From the NCBI GenBank assembly GCA_934700615.1, contig CAKUXR010000006.1, positions 1 through 64,000 of the forward strand: 64,000 nucleotides of DNA, given 5' to 3'. This document shows, one piece after another, positions 17,897 to 25,921 of this stretch. The stretch's first letter is position 1, and every line of letters begins with the position of its first letter. The notes beneath the pieces were generated by a model, which was not told the DNA's origin, did not search any database, and saw only the letters and a list, made by a program, of their open reading frames with translations. Made by a program: the position numbers and the translations under genes. Origin of the DNA: an uncultured Bacteroidales bacterium. GTDB taxonomy: Bacteria > Bacteroidota > Bacteroidia > Bacteroidales > UBA932.

Positions 17897-17925
17897 CAAA
17901 GATAATGTTTTTTGCCGATTACAAG
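17897..17925 (-). promoter_or_regulatory. Probable promoter of the S46 peptidase, with structured leader
   Basis: On the minus strand TATCTTTG (17904-17897) is preceded by CTTG (17925-17922) with a 17-bp spacer. The transcript would begin near 17890, directly at a two-part hairpin: TGCCGT/ACGGCA (17853-17858 and 17886-17891) enclosing CTGCC/GGCAG (17866-17870 and 17874-17878). Confidence 0.5.
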
Positions 17926-17941
17926 GCCTCTTGCGGCTTTT

Positions 17942-18571
17942 CTAGCCGAACAATGTCGGTTCCAGCTCCTTCGGGTGGAAACTCATGCGGTGATAAGGGG
18001 TGTATCCGTATTTCTTTATGGCGGCGATATGCTCAGGGGTAGGGTAGCCCATATTCCTCTCCCATCCATACTGCGGGAACTCCTTGGCTATCTTCTTCAT
18101 ATATTCGTCACGCCAAGTCTTGGCCAGTACCGACGCCGCGGCTATGGACGCATATGTGGCATCTCCCTTCACGACTGTAAGATAATCTTTCTGCGTATAG
18201 GAACCGAAAGGACGGAATCTGTTTCCGTCGATGAGAAGGAAATCCGGTTTCGGCTCAAGTCTCAGGACAGCCCTCTGCATGCCTGTGACTGAAGCCCACA
18301 GAATGTTGAGGTCGTCTATCTCTGCAGGACTCAACTCCTCTACTGCCCATGAAATAGCCTCTTTTTCAATGACTTCGCGCACTTCATCCCGATGTGCTGC
18401 TGTCATTTTCTTGGAGTCATTCAGAAGCGGATGGAAGAAATCGGGAGGAAGAATTACGGCTGCCGCGAAGACTGGACCTGCCAACGGGCCGCGGCCGGCC
18501 TCATCGCAGCCTGCCTCTATGAGATTCTCGTGGATATGATTTTTAAGGTGTGGAATTACTTGTCTTTTCAT
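17942..18571 (-). CDS. rnhB: Ribonuclease HII
   Basis: A 209-residue nuclease that cuts the RNA strand of RNA/DNA hybrids and starts removal of single ribonucleotides from DNA. The family opening CDEAGRGPLAGPV gives Asp23 and Glu24. A third acidic residue is Asp115 in LLIDGN, and the segment KGDATYASIAAASVLAK contains the fourth (Asp137). The C-terminal GYPTPEHIAAIKKYGYTPYHRMSF is also typical. The length is normal. It stands alone between the S46 peptidase and the XRE regulator, both on the same strand with short gaps. Confidence 0.96.
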   Translation of the reverse strand: MKRQVIPHLKNHIHENLIEAGCDEAGRGPLAGPVFAAAVILPPDFFHPLLNDSKKMTAAHRDEVREVIEKEAISWAVEELSPAEIDDLNILWASVTGMQRAVLRLEPKPDFLLIDGNRFRPFGSYTQKDYLTVVKGDATYASIAAASVLAKTWRDEYMKKIAKEFPQYGWERNMGYPTPEHIAAIKKYGYTPYHRMSFHPKELEPTLFG

Positions 18572-18605
18572 TTTCGCTGATTGTTCTGGAAACAGAACTG
18601 CGAAA

Positions 18606-19025
18606 TTAGCGATTATTTGCTGATAATTCCTTTTTCAGCATTGAATTGACTTCAGTTTTGAGTTCAATTATCTCCCGGAGGTCCCTTATGGTGTCCTCCA
18701 GCATGCTGATTTTGTCGTTCAGGGCGAGAATGCGTTTCTCATAATCCTCTTTGATCGACATCTCTGCATGCTCGTAACGCTCCCTCATTTCATTGAGTTC
18801 GCCCGATCCGTTTCTGGGATTGTATCCGAGCACCAGTTCCTCCAAAGAAATGCCAAGATTGTCGGCAATATCCTTTAGCCTGTCGCTTATGACTTTCGAC
18901 TCGCCTTTTTCAATGCTTCTGTATGCGTTGCGCGAGATATCAAGCCGCTTGGCCATCTCGTCTTGGGATATGCCCTCGGCCGTTCTTCTCCGGACGATGT
19001 TTTCCTTTATGCTGCTGTTGTCCAT
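18606..19025 (-). CDS. XRE-family regulator with C-terminal coiled coil
   Basis: A 139-residue protein. Residues ~5-60 form a Cro/C1-type helix-turn-helix (GISQDEMAKRLDISRNAYRSIEKGES). Residues ~80-135 form a charged heptad-rich helix (ALNDKISMLEDTIRDLREIIELKTEV) likely to dimerise. I start at ATG 19025; the longer frame begins with TTG inside a TATATTTG -7 box at 19050-19057, so it cannot be the start. It is divergent from the small half-AraC-like gene. The shared gap holds two 12-bp direct repeats that could be its operator. The target genes are unknown. Confidence 0.85.
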   Translation of the reverse strand: MDNSSIKENIVRRRTAEGISQDEMAKRLDISRNAYRSIEKGESKVISDRLKDIADNLGISLEELVLGYNPRNGSGELNEMRERYEHAEMSIKEDYEKRILALNDKISMLEDTIRDLREIIELKTEVNSMLKKELSANNR

Positions 19026-19049
19026 ATACAGAAGTTCTTCGATTTGCTG

Positions 19050-19057
19050 CAAATATA
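19050..19057 (-). promoter_or_regulatory. -7 box of the XRE regulator gene
   Basis: TATATTTG on the minus strand, 25 bp upstream of the ATG at 19025. No clear TTTG is seen at the usual distance, which could mean a regulated promoter. Confidence 0.5.
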
Positions 19058-19118
19058 TCCCGATTGCGATTTTGCATTGGACAATGTTTGGGTGTCAACT
19101 GGTAATAATGTCTTGTCA

Positions 19119-19150
19119 AAAGTTTAAAAAAAGCCATTAAAGTTTAAAAA
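19119..19150. repeat. Two 12-bp direct repeats, candidate operator
   Basis: AAAGTTTAAAAA occurs at 19119-19130 and again at 19139-19150, 20 bp apart centre to centre, or about two helical turns. It lies in the divergent gap between the XRE regulator and the small protein at 19252. Confidence 0.5.
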
Positions 19151-19251
19151 TCATAAAAATTTAGGCCATTTAACCCGACTTGAGCAACTTCTCCTTGGTG
19201 TTTTCCGTTTATGATACGAGATTTGCCGGTGAAAAGAAAAACTTGTCACTT

Positions 19252-19491
19252 ATGGAGGAGAAAGATGTCAGGCGGCTGCAGGCCGCTTATGAAATGTTCG
19301 GCAGACTTATGCTGGATGAAAAGATTTACTTGAAGAAGGGCATGACATTCGGGTGCGTATGCCGCATTATAGGTGTCAGTCCTGAGGAACTTGACGAGGT
19401 GGTGATCCGGGAGATGGGCATGTCCGGCCAGAGTCTAATGGATGCCTACAGGATTTCGTCCGGGAGGGGACGCGTGGTGACTTCAGAATAA
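19252..19491 (+). CDS. Small protein resembling half of an AraC-type DNA-binding domain
   Basis: A 79-residue protein of unassigned function. Its core (residues ~18-65) has the spacing of the first helix-turn-helix of Bacteroidetes AraC regulators: EKIYLKKGMTFGCVCRIIG, SPEELDEVV, EMGMSGQSLMDAYR. In AraC proteins a second helix-turn-helix follows; here the frame ends 14 residues after YR. I start at ATG 19252, which leaves a normal helix ahead of the motif. The frame is open back to a TTG at 19180, but no ATG lies there. It is divergent from the XRE gene, so the pair may act together. It could be a stand-alone adaptor-like DNA-binding protein or the remnant of a larger regulator. Confidence 0.6.
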   Translation: MEEKDVRRLQAAYEMFGRLMLDEKIYLKKGMTFGCVCRIIGVSPEELDEVVIREMGMSGQSLMDAYRISSGRGRVVTSE

Positions 19492-19542
19492 AATGTTTTA
19501 AAATACGGGGCCTTTCCTATTGTTATTGGATATTTATTTTAT

Positions 19543-19550
19543 TAGATTTG
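19543..19550 (+). promoter_or_regulatory. -7 box upstream of the EF-G2-like gene
   Basis: TAGATTTG lies 57 bp ahead of the ATG at 19608. There is no good TTTG 19 bp upstream, so activator dependence is possible. Confidence 0.45.
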
Positions 19551-19607
19551 CGTAAGCGCGTCCGAGGATGCGCAATGACATATTATAAACTAATAACATA
19601 TAAGGTC

Positions 19608-21761
19608 ATGAAATCCTATTCTACTAAGGACATCCGGAACGTGGTCTTGCTTGGCAGCACCAAGTCAGGCAAGACCACATTAGCGGAGGCGATGCTTTAC
19701 GAAGGTAAGGTCATCGACAGACGTGGCACCATCGAGGCCAAGAACACAGTATCAGACAACACTGAAATTGAGCAGATGAATCAGAGATCCATTTTCTCTA
19801 CACCTTTGTATGCAGAGTTTATGGATACCAAATTCAATATAATCGATACCCCGGGCGCTGATGATTTCGTAGGCGGCGCAGTCTCGGCATTCAAGGTTTG
19901 CGAGAACGGTATTCTCGTTATCAATGCCCAGCAGGGAGTCGAAGTAGGAACAGAGATATATGCCCGTTTCGCGGAGCAGTACAATGTGCCGATAATAGTT
20001 GCCGTGAACCAGCTGGACAGCGAGAAGGCTGACTGGGATATGGTTCAGAACAGCATGAAGGAGGCTTTCGGGAACAAGCCTGTAATCGTTCAGTTCCCGG
20101 TCAATCCGGGTGCGTCATTTGACGGATTCATTGATGTCCTGAAGATGAAGTACTATCACTTCAAGGACGACAACGGAACCAGGGAAAGTCTGGAAATTCC
20201 GGAGGAGTTCAAAGATGAAGCAGAACTTCTCAGACAGACACTTATCGAGACCGCTGCAGAGTACGATGATACATTGATGGAGAAATTCTTCGAAGCGGGT
20301 TCGCTTACCGAAGATGAAATCAGGAAGGGTCTCGGCGAAGGTATCAGAGCAGGAAAAGTGCTTCCTGTATTCTGTCTTTCAGCGAAGAAAGATATCGGCG
20401 TGAAGAGACTTATGGAGTTCACCATCAGAACATCCGCTTCACCTGTAATTACGAAGACATTGACAAGGGAAGGAGAGGAAGTCGTCTGCAAGCAGGACGC
20501 TCCTACGACCCTTTTCATATACAAGACAGACGTCGAGCCTCATCTCGGAGAAGTTTCTTACTTCAAGGTCATGAGCGGTGAACTCGACGAGGGCATGGAT
20601 CTCGAGGATGCCGCTACCGGCAACAGGGAGCGTATCTCCACAATCTATGCTGTGGCAGGTTCCAAGAAGGAAAAGGTTTCCGACATGATGGCCGGAGATA
20701 TCGGCTGTACCGTGAAACTGCGTTCCGGAAAGACCAATGTCACCCTTTCCCAGCCGGGTACAGGTATCGTTTACGAGGACATCAAGTTCCCTGCACCTAA
20801 ATACCGCACTGCGATCAAGGCAAAGGTTCAGGCAGACGAGGCCAAACTCGGAGATGCATTGAACAAGATTTCCGCCCAGGACCCTACAGTGATTGTCGAG
20901 TACTCGAAGGAACTCAAGCAGACCATTCTCAGCGGCCAGGGCGAGCAGCATATCAATGTCGTGAGATGGCGTCTGGAGAACGAATTCAAGGTCAACATTG
21001 AACTCTTCCCTCCGAAGATTCCGTACAGAGAGACCATCACGAAAACGGCTACAGCCGAATATCGTCACAAGAAACAGTCTGGCGGTGCCGGCCAGTTCGG
21101 TGAGGTCCACCTGCTGATCTGTCCTATCGTTGAGGGCGTTCCGTTTACCAACAAGTTCAAGATTGACGGAAAGGATGTTACTCTCAATGTGAAGAGCCAG
21201 GAGTCCTATAACCTTGACTGGGGCGGAAAACTCGAATTCTACAACTGCGTTGTCGGAGGTGCCATTGACGCCCGCTTCATGCCTGCGATTCTCAAGGGTA
21301 TCATGGACAAGATGACAGAAGGCCCTCTTACCGGTTCATATGCACGCGATATCCGTGTGTTCGTATATGACGGAAAGATGCATCCGGTGGATTCAAACGA
21401 AATCTCATTCATTCTTGCAGCCCGCAATGCATTCAAGGAGGCGTTCCGCAATGCCGGACCTAAGATTATGGAGCCTATCTACAATCTTGAGGTCATGACT
21501 CCGAGCGATTACATGGGAGCCTGCATGTCCGACCTTCAGAACAGGCGTGCAATCATCGAGGGTATGGGAAGCGACAAGGGCTTCGAGGTCATCAAGGCCA
21601 GAGTTCCTCTAGCAGAACTTTACAGATACTCGACCGCACTCAGCTCGCTGACATCAGGAAGTGCTACATTCACCATGCAGTTTGCTGACTATCAGGCTGT
21701 TCCTGGTGATGTCCAGACGAAACTTCTTGCAGAATACGCTTCACAGGAATCTGAAGATTAA
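19608..21761 (+). CDS. EF-G paralogue of the EF-G2 type, lacking GTPase signature residues
   Basis: A 717-residue five-domain elongation factor G relative. The P loop is GSTKSGKT (16-23), but the GTPase signature is eroded. The switch I RGIT is replaced by RSIF. The switch II DTPGHVDF reads DTPGADDF, so the catalytic His is Ala84. The base-recognition NKxD is NQLD (134-137). Domains II to V are well kept, including PYRETI and GGAGQFGEV. I recall that Bacteroides thetaiotaomicron has an EF-G2 without GTPase activity that supports translocation when nutrients are poor and is needed for gut colonisation; this protein fits that type. I start at ATG 19608 just ahead of the G domain. A TAGATTTG box lies upstream and a hairpin terminator follows at 21783. 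It is not the main fusA. Confidence 0.9.
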   Translation: MKSYSTKDIRNVVLLGSTKSGKTTLAEAMLYEGKVIDRRGTIEAKNTVSDNTEIEQMNQRSIFSTPLYAEFMDTKFNIIDTPGADDFVGGAVSAFKVCENGILVINAQQGVEVGTEIYARFAEQYNVPIIVAVNQLDSEKADWDMVQNSMKEAFGNKPVIVQFPVNPGASFDGFIDVLKMKYYHFKDDNGTRESLEIPEEFKDEAELLRQTLIETAAEYDDTLMEKFFEAGSLTEDEIRKGLGEGIRAGKVLPVFCLSAKKDIGVKRLMEFTIRTSASPVITKTLTREGEEVVCKQDAPTTLFIYKTDVEPHLGEVSYFKVMSGELDEGMDLEDAATGNRERISTIYAVAGSKKEKVSDMMAGDIGCTVKLRSGKTNVTLSQPGTGIVYEDIKFPAPKYRTAIKAKVQADEAKLGDALNKISAQDPTVIVEYSKELKQTILSGQGEQHINVVRWRLENEFKVNIELFPPKIPYRETITKTATAEYRHKKQSGGAGQFGEVHLLICPIVEGVPFTNKFKIDGKDVTLNVKSQESYNLDWGGKLEFYNCVVGGAIDARFMPAILKGIMDKMTEGPLTGSYARDIRVFVYDGKMHPVDSNEISFILAARNAFKEAFRNAGPKIMEPIYNLEVMTPSDYMGACMSDLQNRRAIIEGMGSDKGFEVIKARVPLAELYRYSTALSSLTSGSATFTMQFADYQAVPGDVQTKLLAEYASQESED

Positions 21762-21782
21762 TTCTGAGACATATTTTTCACG

Positions 21783-21815
21783 GCGCTGTTCCATGACAAG
21801 TGGAGCAGCGCTTTT
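21783..21815 (+). terminator. Terminator of the EF-G2-like gene
   Basis: GCGCTGTTCC (21783-21792) pairs with GGAGCAGCGC (21802-21811) with one G-T pair, followed by TTTT. Confidence 0.65.
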
Positions 21816-21879
21816 GTATGGAAACATGCCAATTTCAAAAACATCTTTTAGAAGTTGGGCTTATTCTGGCAAATCTGAC

Positions 21880-21887
21880 TAAATTTG
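21880..21887 (+). promoter_or_regulatory. -7 box of ksgA
   Basis: TAAATTTG, 20 bp ahead of the ATG at 21908; a weak GTTG lies 22 bp upstream at 21854-21857. Confidence 0.45.
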
Positions 21888-21907
21888 TAGTCGTAAAAGA
21901 GTCAAAT

Positions 21908-22714
21908 ATGGAAGTAAGGGCGAAAAAAGCATTGGGTCAGCACTTTTTGACAGACCAGAAGATTGCGGAGGCGATTGTTGCTGCATTGAGTCAACCGTCA
22001 GATGAAGTGATGGATGTCCTGGAGATAGGACCTGGAATGGGTGTACTTTCTCAGTATCTGCTAAAACGCAATGATGTAAATCTCAAGATGATAGAAATCG
22101 ACACGGAATCCGTGGAATATCTGGAAAAGCATTTCGCAGAGGCTGCCGGCAGGGTAATCTACGGGGATTTCCTCAAGCTTGACATTGACAATGTCTTTAC
22201 CGGCGAATTCCATGTCATCGGCAACTTCCCCTACAACATTTCGTCCCAGATTTTCTTCAGAATCCTAGATTACCGCAACCGTATTCCCCAGACAGTCTGC
22301 ATGATACAGAAGGAAGTCGCAGAGAGGATTGCAGAAAAGCCGGGTTCCAAGACTTACGGTATCCTGTCCGTCCTGCTCCAGGCCTGGTATGACATCGAGT
22401 ACCTGTTCACTGTGGGCTCGGGCGCATTCGCTCCGCCTCCGAAAGTGCAGTCGGCAGTGATAAGGCTGACCAGAAATTCCAGAAAATCACTGGATTGCGA
22501 CGAAAATGCGTTCAAGAACATTGTCAAGACTTCTTTCGGGCAGAGGAGAAAGACATTGAGAAACTCCCTGAAGAAGGTCATTTCCGACAAGGCGGCACGC
22601 GAAGGATGGGATGCGGAGACATTGGCCTCGTTCGCGGCTAATCCGGTGTTCGATATGCGTCCGGAGAAGCTTAGCGTCGAGGAATTCGTAGCATTGACAG
22701 AACTCCTTGCGTAG
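21908..22714 (+). CDS. rsmA: 16S rRNA (adenine-N6,N6)-dimethyltransferase KsgA/RsmA
   Basis: A 268-residue SAM-dependent enzyme that dimethylates the two adenines in the 3'-terminal hairpin of 16S rRNA late in small-subunit assembly. The KsgA opening KKALGQHFL is present, then the SAM-binding ILEIGPGMGVLSQYL-type motif (here VLEIGPGMG) and the catalytic NFPYNIS. PPPKVQSAVI and the C-terminal FGQRRKTLRNSL are also typical. I start at ATG 21908, 20 bp after a TAAATTTG box; the longer open frame back to 21800 would overlap that promoter and the EF-G2 terminator. It is followed by ppa with its own promoter. Confidence 0.96.
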   Translation: MEVRAKKALGQHFLTDQKIAEAIVAALSQPSDEVMDVLEIGPGMGVLSQYLLKRNDVNLKMIEIDTESVEYLEKHFAEAAGRVIYGDFLKLDIDNVFTGEFHVIGNFPYNISSQIFFRILDYRNRIPQTVCMIQKEVAERIAEKPGSKTYGILSVLLQAWYDIEYLFTVGSGAFAPPPKVQSAVIRLTRNSRKSLDCDENAFKNIVKTSFGQRRKTLRNSLKKVISDKAAREGWDAETLASFAANPVFDMRPEKLSVEEFVALTELLA

Positions 22715-22785
22715 CATCGTGTTCGTGTTTCGGTTCGAAAGTGCGATTTTTCACATTGAAAGTAGTGAATCTTAAGTATAATTCG

Positions 22786-22793
22786 TAAATTTG
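22786..22793 (+). promoter_or_regulatory. -7 box of the inorganic pyrophosphatase gene
   Basis: TAAATTTG, 67 bp ahead of the ATG at 22861. Confidence 0.5.
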
Positions 22794-22796
22794 ACG

Positions 22797-22831
22797 TTTG
22801 CCGCGGGTTGAACTGCGGCAAATGGTTTTTT
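22797..22831 (+). terminator. Hairpin with U tract in the pyrophosphatase leader
   Basis: TTTGCCGC (22797-22804) pairs perfectly with GCGGCAAA (22815-22822), and TGG then six T follow. It has the form of an intrinsic terminator but lies downstream of the probable ppa promoter and 30 bp ahead of its start. It could end ksgA transcripts or act as a leader attenuator. Confidence 0.55.
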
Positions 22832-22860
22832 ATATTCGACAAACTATTAATATCAAACCA

Positions 22861-23505
22861 ATGGATATCAGCAATTCACACAAGGCGCATCCGTGGCACG
22901 GGATTGACCTGGGAGAAAATGTGCCTGATGAAGTACGTGCATTCATTGAGATTGTACCTACCGACACTGTAAAATATGAAGTTGACAAGGCTTCCGGCTA
23001 TCTTTCACTTGACAGGCCGCAGAAGTTTTCCAATATCGTACCGTCCCTTTATGGATTCCTTCCGAGGACATATTGCTCGAAGCACATGGCTGAACTCACG
23101 AACCAGGCGCTTGCAAGATATGATGTAGAAGGAGACGGGGATCCGCTGGACATATGTGTCCTTACTGAGAAGGATGTGACACATGGCGATATTATTGTTC
23201 GCGCCCGTCCGATTGGAGGCCTCCGGCTTCTGGACCATGACCAGGCTGACGACAAGATTATCGCAGTCCTGAAGAACGATGCCGTCTATGGCCATCTTAC
23301 TGATATTGACGAACTTCCGAAGGACATTATCCGCAGGCTCATCCACTATTTCACTACGTATAAGGATATTCCCGGGGAGAACAGTCAGCGCATGAAGTTC
23401 ATAAGCATCTATGGGGCGGATGTTGCGAAAGATGTGATTCTCAGGTCAATGCAGGATTATCAGGAACTGATTTCCAGCAAGCAATTGACTGCGTCCAAGG
23501 GTTAA
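22861..23505 (+). CDS. ppa: Inorganic pyrophosphatase (class I)
   Basis: A 214-residue cytosolic enzyme that hydrolyses pyrophosphate and so drives nucleotide and macromolecule synthesis. The class I signature is present as GDGDPLDICVL, whose Asp residues bind the metals. Upstream FIEIVPTDTVKYEVDK holds the conserved Glu and Lys region, and GFLPRTY the Tyr. The length is somewhat above that of E. coli Ppa, as I recall for Bacteroidetes versions. I start at ATG 22861; the frame is open further upstream but would run through the leader hairpin. Confidence 0.95.
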   Translation: MDISNSHKAHPWHGIDLGENVPDEVRAFIEIVPTDTVKYEVDKASGYLSLDRPQKFSNIVPSLYGFLPRTYCSKHMAELTNQALARYDVEGDGDPLDICVLTEKDVTHGDIIVRARPIGGLRLLDHDQADDKIIAVLKNDAVYGHLTDIDELPKDIIRRLIHYFTTYKDIPGENSQRMKFISIYGADVAKDVILRSMQDYQELISSKQLTASKG

Positions 23506-23549
23506 CTCTTGCGGGTCAGTCTGATTTTTCAAGACAAATATTCTGAAAT

Positions 23550-24719
23550 ATGAAAAAATTTCTGCTGATTATCGCAGCGCTGCTTGGCAGTGTGGTCATG
23601 ACGGCGCAGAACATGGGGAGTGTGAAAATTACTCATGGGCCATGGCTCTGTGACATGACAGAGGATGCCGTGACCGTGGTGTGGAAGACTGATGTTCCTG
23701 CTACAGGCTGGGTCGAATTCACCGAGAATCATGGTCAGCATTTCTATTCTGAAGAGCATGAACGTGTCTATGATGCACGTTTTGGGCGTCGTTTGACACA
23801 TGAGACTATCCATTCTGTCCGCCTTACCGGTCTCAAGCCAGGTACAAACTATATGTACAGGATATTCTCACAAGCATTGACCGGATGGGGAACGTCTGAT
23901 GATGCCAGACTAGGGGAGATCGCTTCATCTGTTGTCTATAAGAAAGAGCCATATGGTTTCAGAACATTCAGTAATGATACTGATGAACTTAAATTCTTTA
24001 TTCTCAACGATGTACACGGCAGGTCAGATGATATCAGAAGGCTATGTGCCGATGTGGACTTCTCCCAGTATGACTTTGTTCTGCTTAATGGAGACATGCT
24101 GACAACTACAGAGAATGAAGAGCAGATTTTCAGCGGATGGCTGGATGCCTGCGTGGATATGTTCGCAAAGAATGTCCCGATAGAATATGTTCGCGGAAAC
24201 CATGAAAACAGAGGGCAGTACGCGGATAATATGTATAAGTATTTTCCATCGCATAACGGGCAGTTTTACTACACTTTCGATGCTGCAGGCATCAGTTTCC
24301 TGGCTCTTGACTGCGGAGAGGACAAGCCGGACTCGGACATCGAGTATCATGGTATTCTGGAGAGCGACAAGTATCGGGAGCAGGAGGCTGCATGGCTGGA
24401 GAATGAAATCGGCAACTTGCGCTATGACAGGCGGATTGCAATTCTTCATATTCCGGCGGGCAACTCTACATGGCATGGTGACATCCATCTGCACAATCTG
24501 ATTACACCGCTTCTGAATGAGGCCGGAGTTTCACTTATGTTTTCAGGCCATACCCATCAGTATGCTGTTCGGAAGGCTGGCGAACTTGCTGATTTTCCAG
24601 TGCTTATAAATGGTAACCGGACATATGCCAGTGTGACTGTGAAAGGTAAGAAGATTCATGTGGAAATCGTAGGCGAGACGAAGGAAGAAAACCATAGTCT
24701 GGATTTCCATTTCAGATAG
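23550..24719 (+). CDS. Exported calcineurin-like metallophosphoesterase (purple acid phosphatase type)
   Basis: A 389-residue periplasmic or secreted protein with a signal peptide cut near TAQ (residue 20). Residues ~22-140 look like the fibronectin III-like N-terminal domain of purple acid phosphatases. The catalytic domain shows the metal-site motifs in order: DVH (Asp154, His156), NGD (Asp182), GNHE (Asn217, His218), then a His in LHIPAG and GHTH near the end. Two metal ions would be held there for phosphomonoester or diester hydrolysis. The substrate is unknown; scavenging phosphate is a reasonable guess. It follows ppa by 44 bp on the same strand, so the two may be co-transcribed. The next gene is convergent. 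Confidence 0.9.
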   Translation: MKKFLLIIAALLGSVVMTAQNMGSVKITHGPWLCDMTEDAVTVVWKTDVPATGWVEFTENHGQHFYSEEHERVYDARFGRRLTHETIHSVRLTGLKPGTNYMYRIFSQALTGWGTSDDARLGEIASSVVYKKEPYGFRTFSNDTDELKFFILNDVHGRSDDIRRLCADVDFSQYDFVLLNGDMLTTTENEEQIFSGWLDACVDMFAKNVPIEYVRGNHENRGQYADNMYKYFPSHNGQFYYTFDAAGISFLALDCGEDKPDSDIEYHGILESDKYREQEAAWLENEIGNLRYDRRIAILHIPAGNSTWHGDIHLHNLITPLLNEAGVSLMFSGHTHQYAVRKAGELADFPVLINGNRTYASVTVKGKKIHVEIVGETKEENHSLDFHFR

Positions 24720-24728
24720 TCCGACCGG

Positions 24729-25799
24729 CTATTTCAGCTTTATCCCGAAAGATACCTGTCCTATCCACTTAGTATTGTTCAGGAGAAGACGGGACCGGTC
24801 GCCGAGAGTTGAAGTCGTGACTTTTCCTGAAATTCCGAAATAATACTTGGGAAAGTGTCTTACCAATGACAGTCGGCCTATTACCATCATGTCGGGAAAT
24901 CTATACGGGGCTTTTTCACTTTCAGTGCTGACCCTCAGGCGGTTATGGCTATATACAACCACCTGAGGAATGGCGGAAAGATGGAGAAGCCAGTCGTTTT
25001 TTATGACGAAATTATAACCATAACCGATGCCGATGCTCGCGAAAGATGTGTTCAATGTCATCGCGGCATTGCCGATCTGACTGTTTTCCTTGGCACTCAG
25101 TTTCCCTAGAGAATATGAAACGCCGGCCAATATGCTTCCACTGCCCCGGCGTTGTATACAAGAATGGTCAAACGCCGCAGGATAAGAGAACTTCTTGGCA
25201 TTGAAAGCATAATAGGTGTTCACCAGAAGCATATCCATGTTCACCACTCCTGCAGGCACATACACCTTATTGTCATCATTGGAGATATGTCCTTTGAATA
25301 CTCCGGTGGACTGATACACGGCATCGATGCCCACACTGTTGCCATAGAAGGACATATTGAACTCAGTCGAGGATTTTTTGCCGAATATGTTGGCAGGATT
25401 CAGTTTCAGGCCGATTCCCAGGCCGCGATATGCAACATTGACACTCACCGTGGTCTTCATCTCGGCAGACAGCATTGTCCTGAAGTCCCCGTGCTCCCCC
25501 ACTCCCTTCGCATCTATCTCTGCGCCCGAGCAGTTCACGGCAAATCCGAGTTTGATTTTCTGGGGCAGATTGGATATGTACATGGTGTCGCATTTCGTCA
25601 GATTGTCGCGGAAATCGAGGATCGTGTCAAGCATCCTTAGCGGCCAACATTTCTGTATGGTTGCCGTGTCTCCGGTGAAGTCCGGAGTTTGACCCTGCAA
25701 GACGGCAGGGATGCTCAGCAGGATTATTATTGCCAATGTCTGTTTCAATGTCTGTTTACTAAGTATCTGAAAAAACCGGTATCGGACCATCATCTTCAT
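24729..25799 (-). CDS. DUF4421 family outer-membrane protein
   Basis: A 356-residue predicted beta-barrel. It has a basic start and hydrophobic stretch (QTLAIIILLSIPAVLQGQ), then alternating amphipathic strands to the C-terminus, which ends in an aromatic strand (WIGQVSFGIKLK). Traits matching DUF4421 as I recall it include the early DTMYISNLPQKIKLG and mid-chain YRGLGIGLKLNP. No reaction or ligand is known. The frame is open to ATG 25862, but that would add 21 polar residues ahead of the signal peptide. A minus-strand TAACTTTG at 25811-25818 would then lie inside the gene, so I prefer ATG 25799; this choice is uncertain. It is convergent with the phosphoesterase and divergent from the sigma factor. 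Confidence 0.75.
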   Translation of the reverse strand: MKMMVRYRFFQILSKQTLKQTLAIIILLSIPAVLQGQTPDFTGDTATIQKCWPLRMLDTILDFRDNLTKCDTMYISNLPQKIKLGFAVNCSGAEIDAKGVGEHGDFRTMLSAEMKTTVSVNVAYRGLGIGLKLNPANIFGKKSSTEFNMSFYGNSVGIDAVYQSTGVFKGHISNDDNKVYVPAGVVNMDMLLVNTYYAFNAKKFSYPAAFDHSCIQRRGSGSILAGVSYSLGKLSAKENSQIGNAAMTLNTSFASIGIGYGYNFVIKNDWLLHLSAIPQVVVYSHNRLRVSTESEKAPYRFPDMMVIGRLSLVRHFPKYYFGISGKVTTSTLGDRSRLLLNNTKWIGQVSFGIKLK

Positions 25800-25810
25800 A
25801 TCGGATAGTG

Positions 25811-25818
25811 CAAAGTTA
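25811..25818 (-). promoter_or_regulatory. Possible -7 box of the DUF4421 gene
   Basis: TAACTTTG on the minus strand just upstream of ATG 25799. No good -33 box is seen, and the leader would be very short. Confidence 0.35.
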
Positions 25819-25885
25819 CTCAAATCTTGTGATACGTCGGGAATTTCCCGGAAAGAGGACATGATTTTGTGATTTGCCGGACTTC

Positions 25886-25898
25886 CGCTAAATTAGCG
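25886..25898. promoter_or_regulatory. 13-bp palindrome in the divergent gap before the sigma factor
   Basis: CGCTAAATTAGCG, centred on 25892, lies 23 bp ahead of the ATG of the ECF sigma factor. It could be a regulator site or a small hairpin. Confidence 0.4.
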
Positions 25899-25921
25899 CC
25901 CTGATTTTTAGGAATAGCTGC

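Noticed and set aside
20439..21110. Antisense open frame of 223 codons within the EF-G2-like gene
   Set aside because: It lies wholly inside a well-matched elongation factor and has no recognisable domain.
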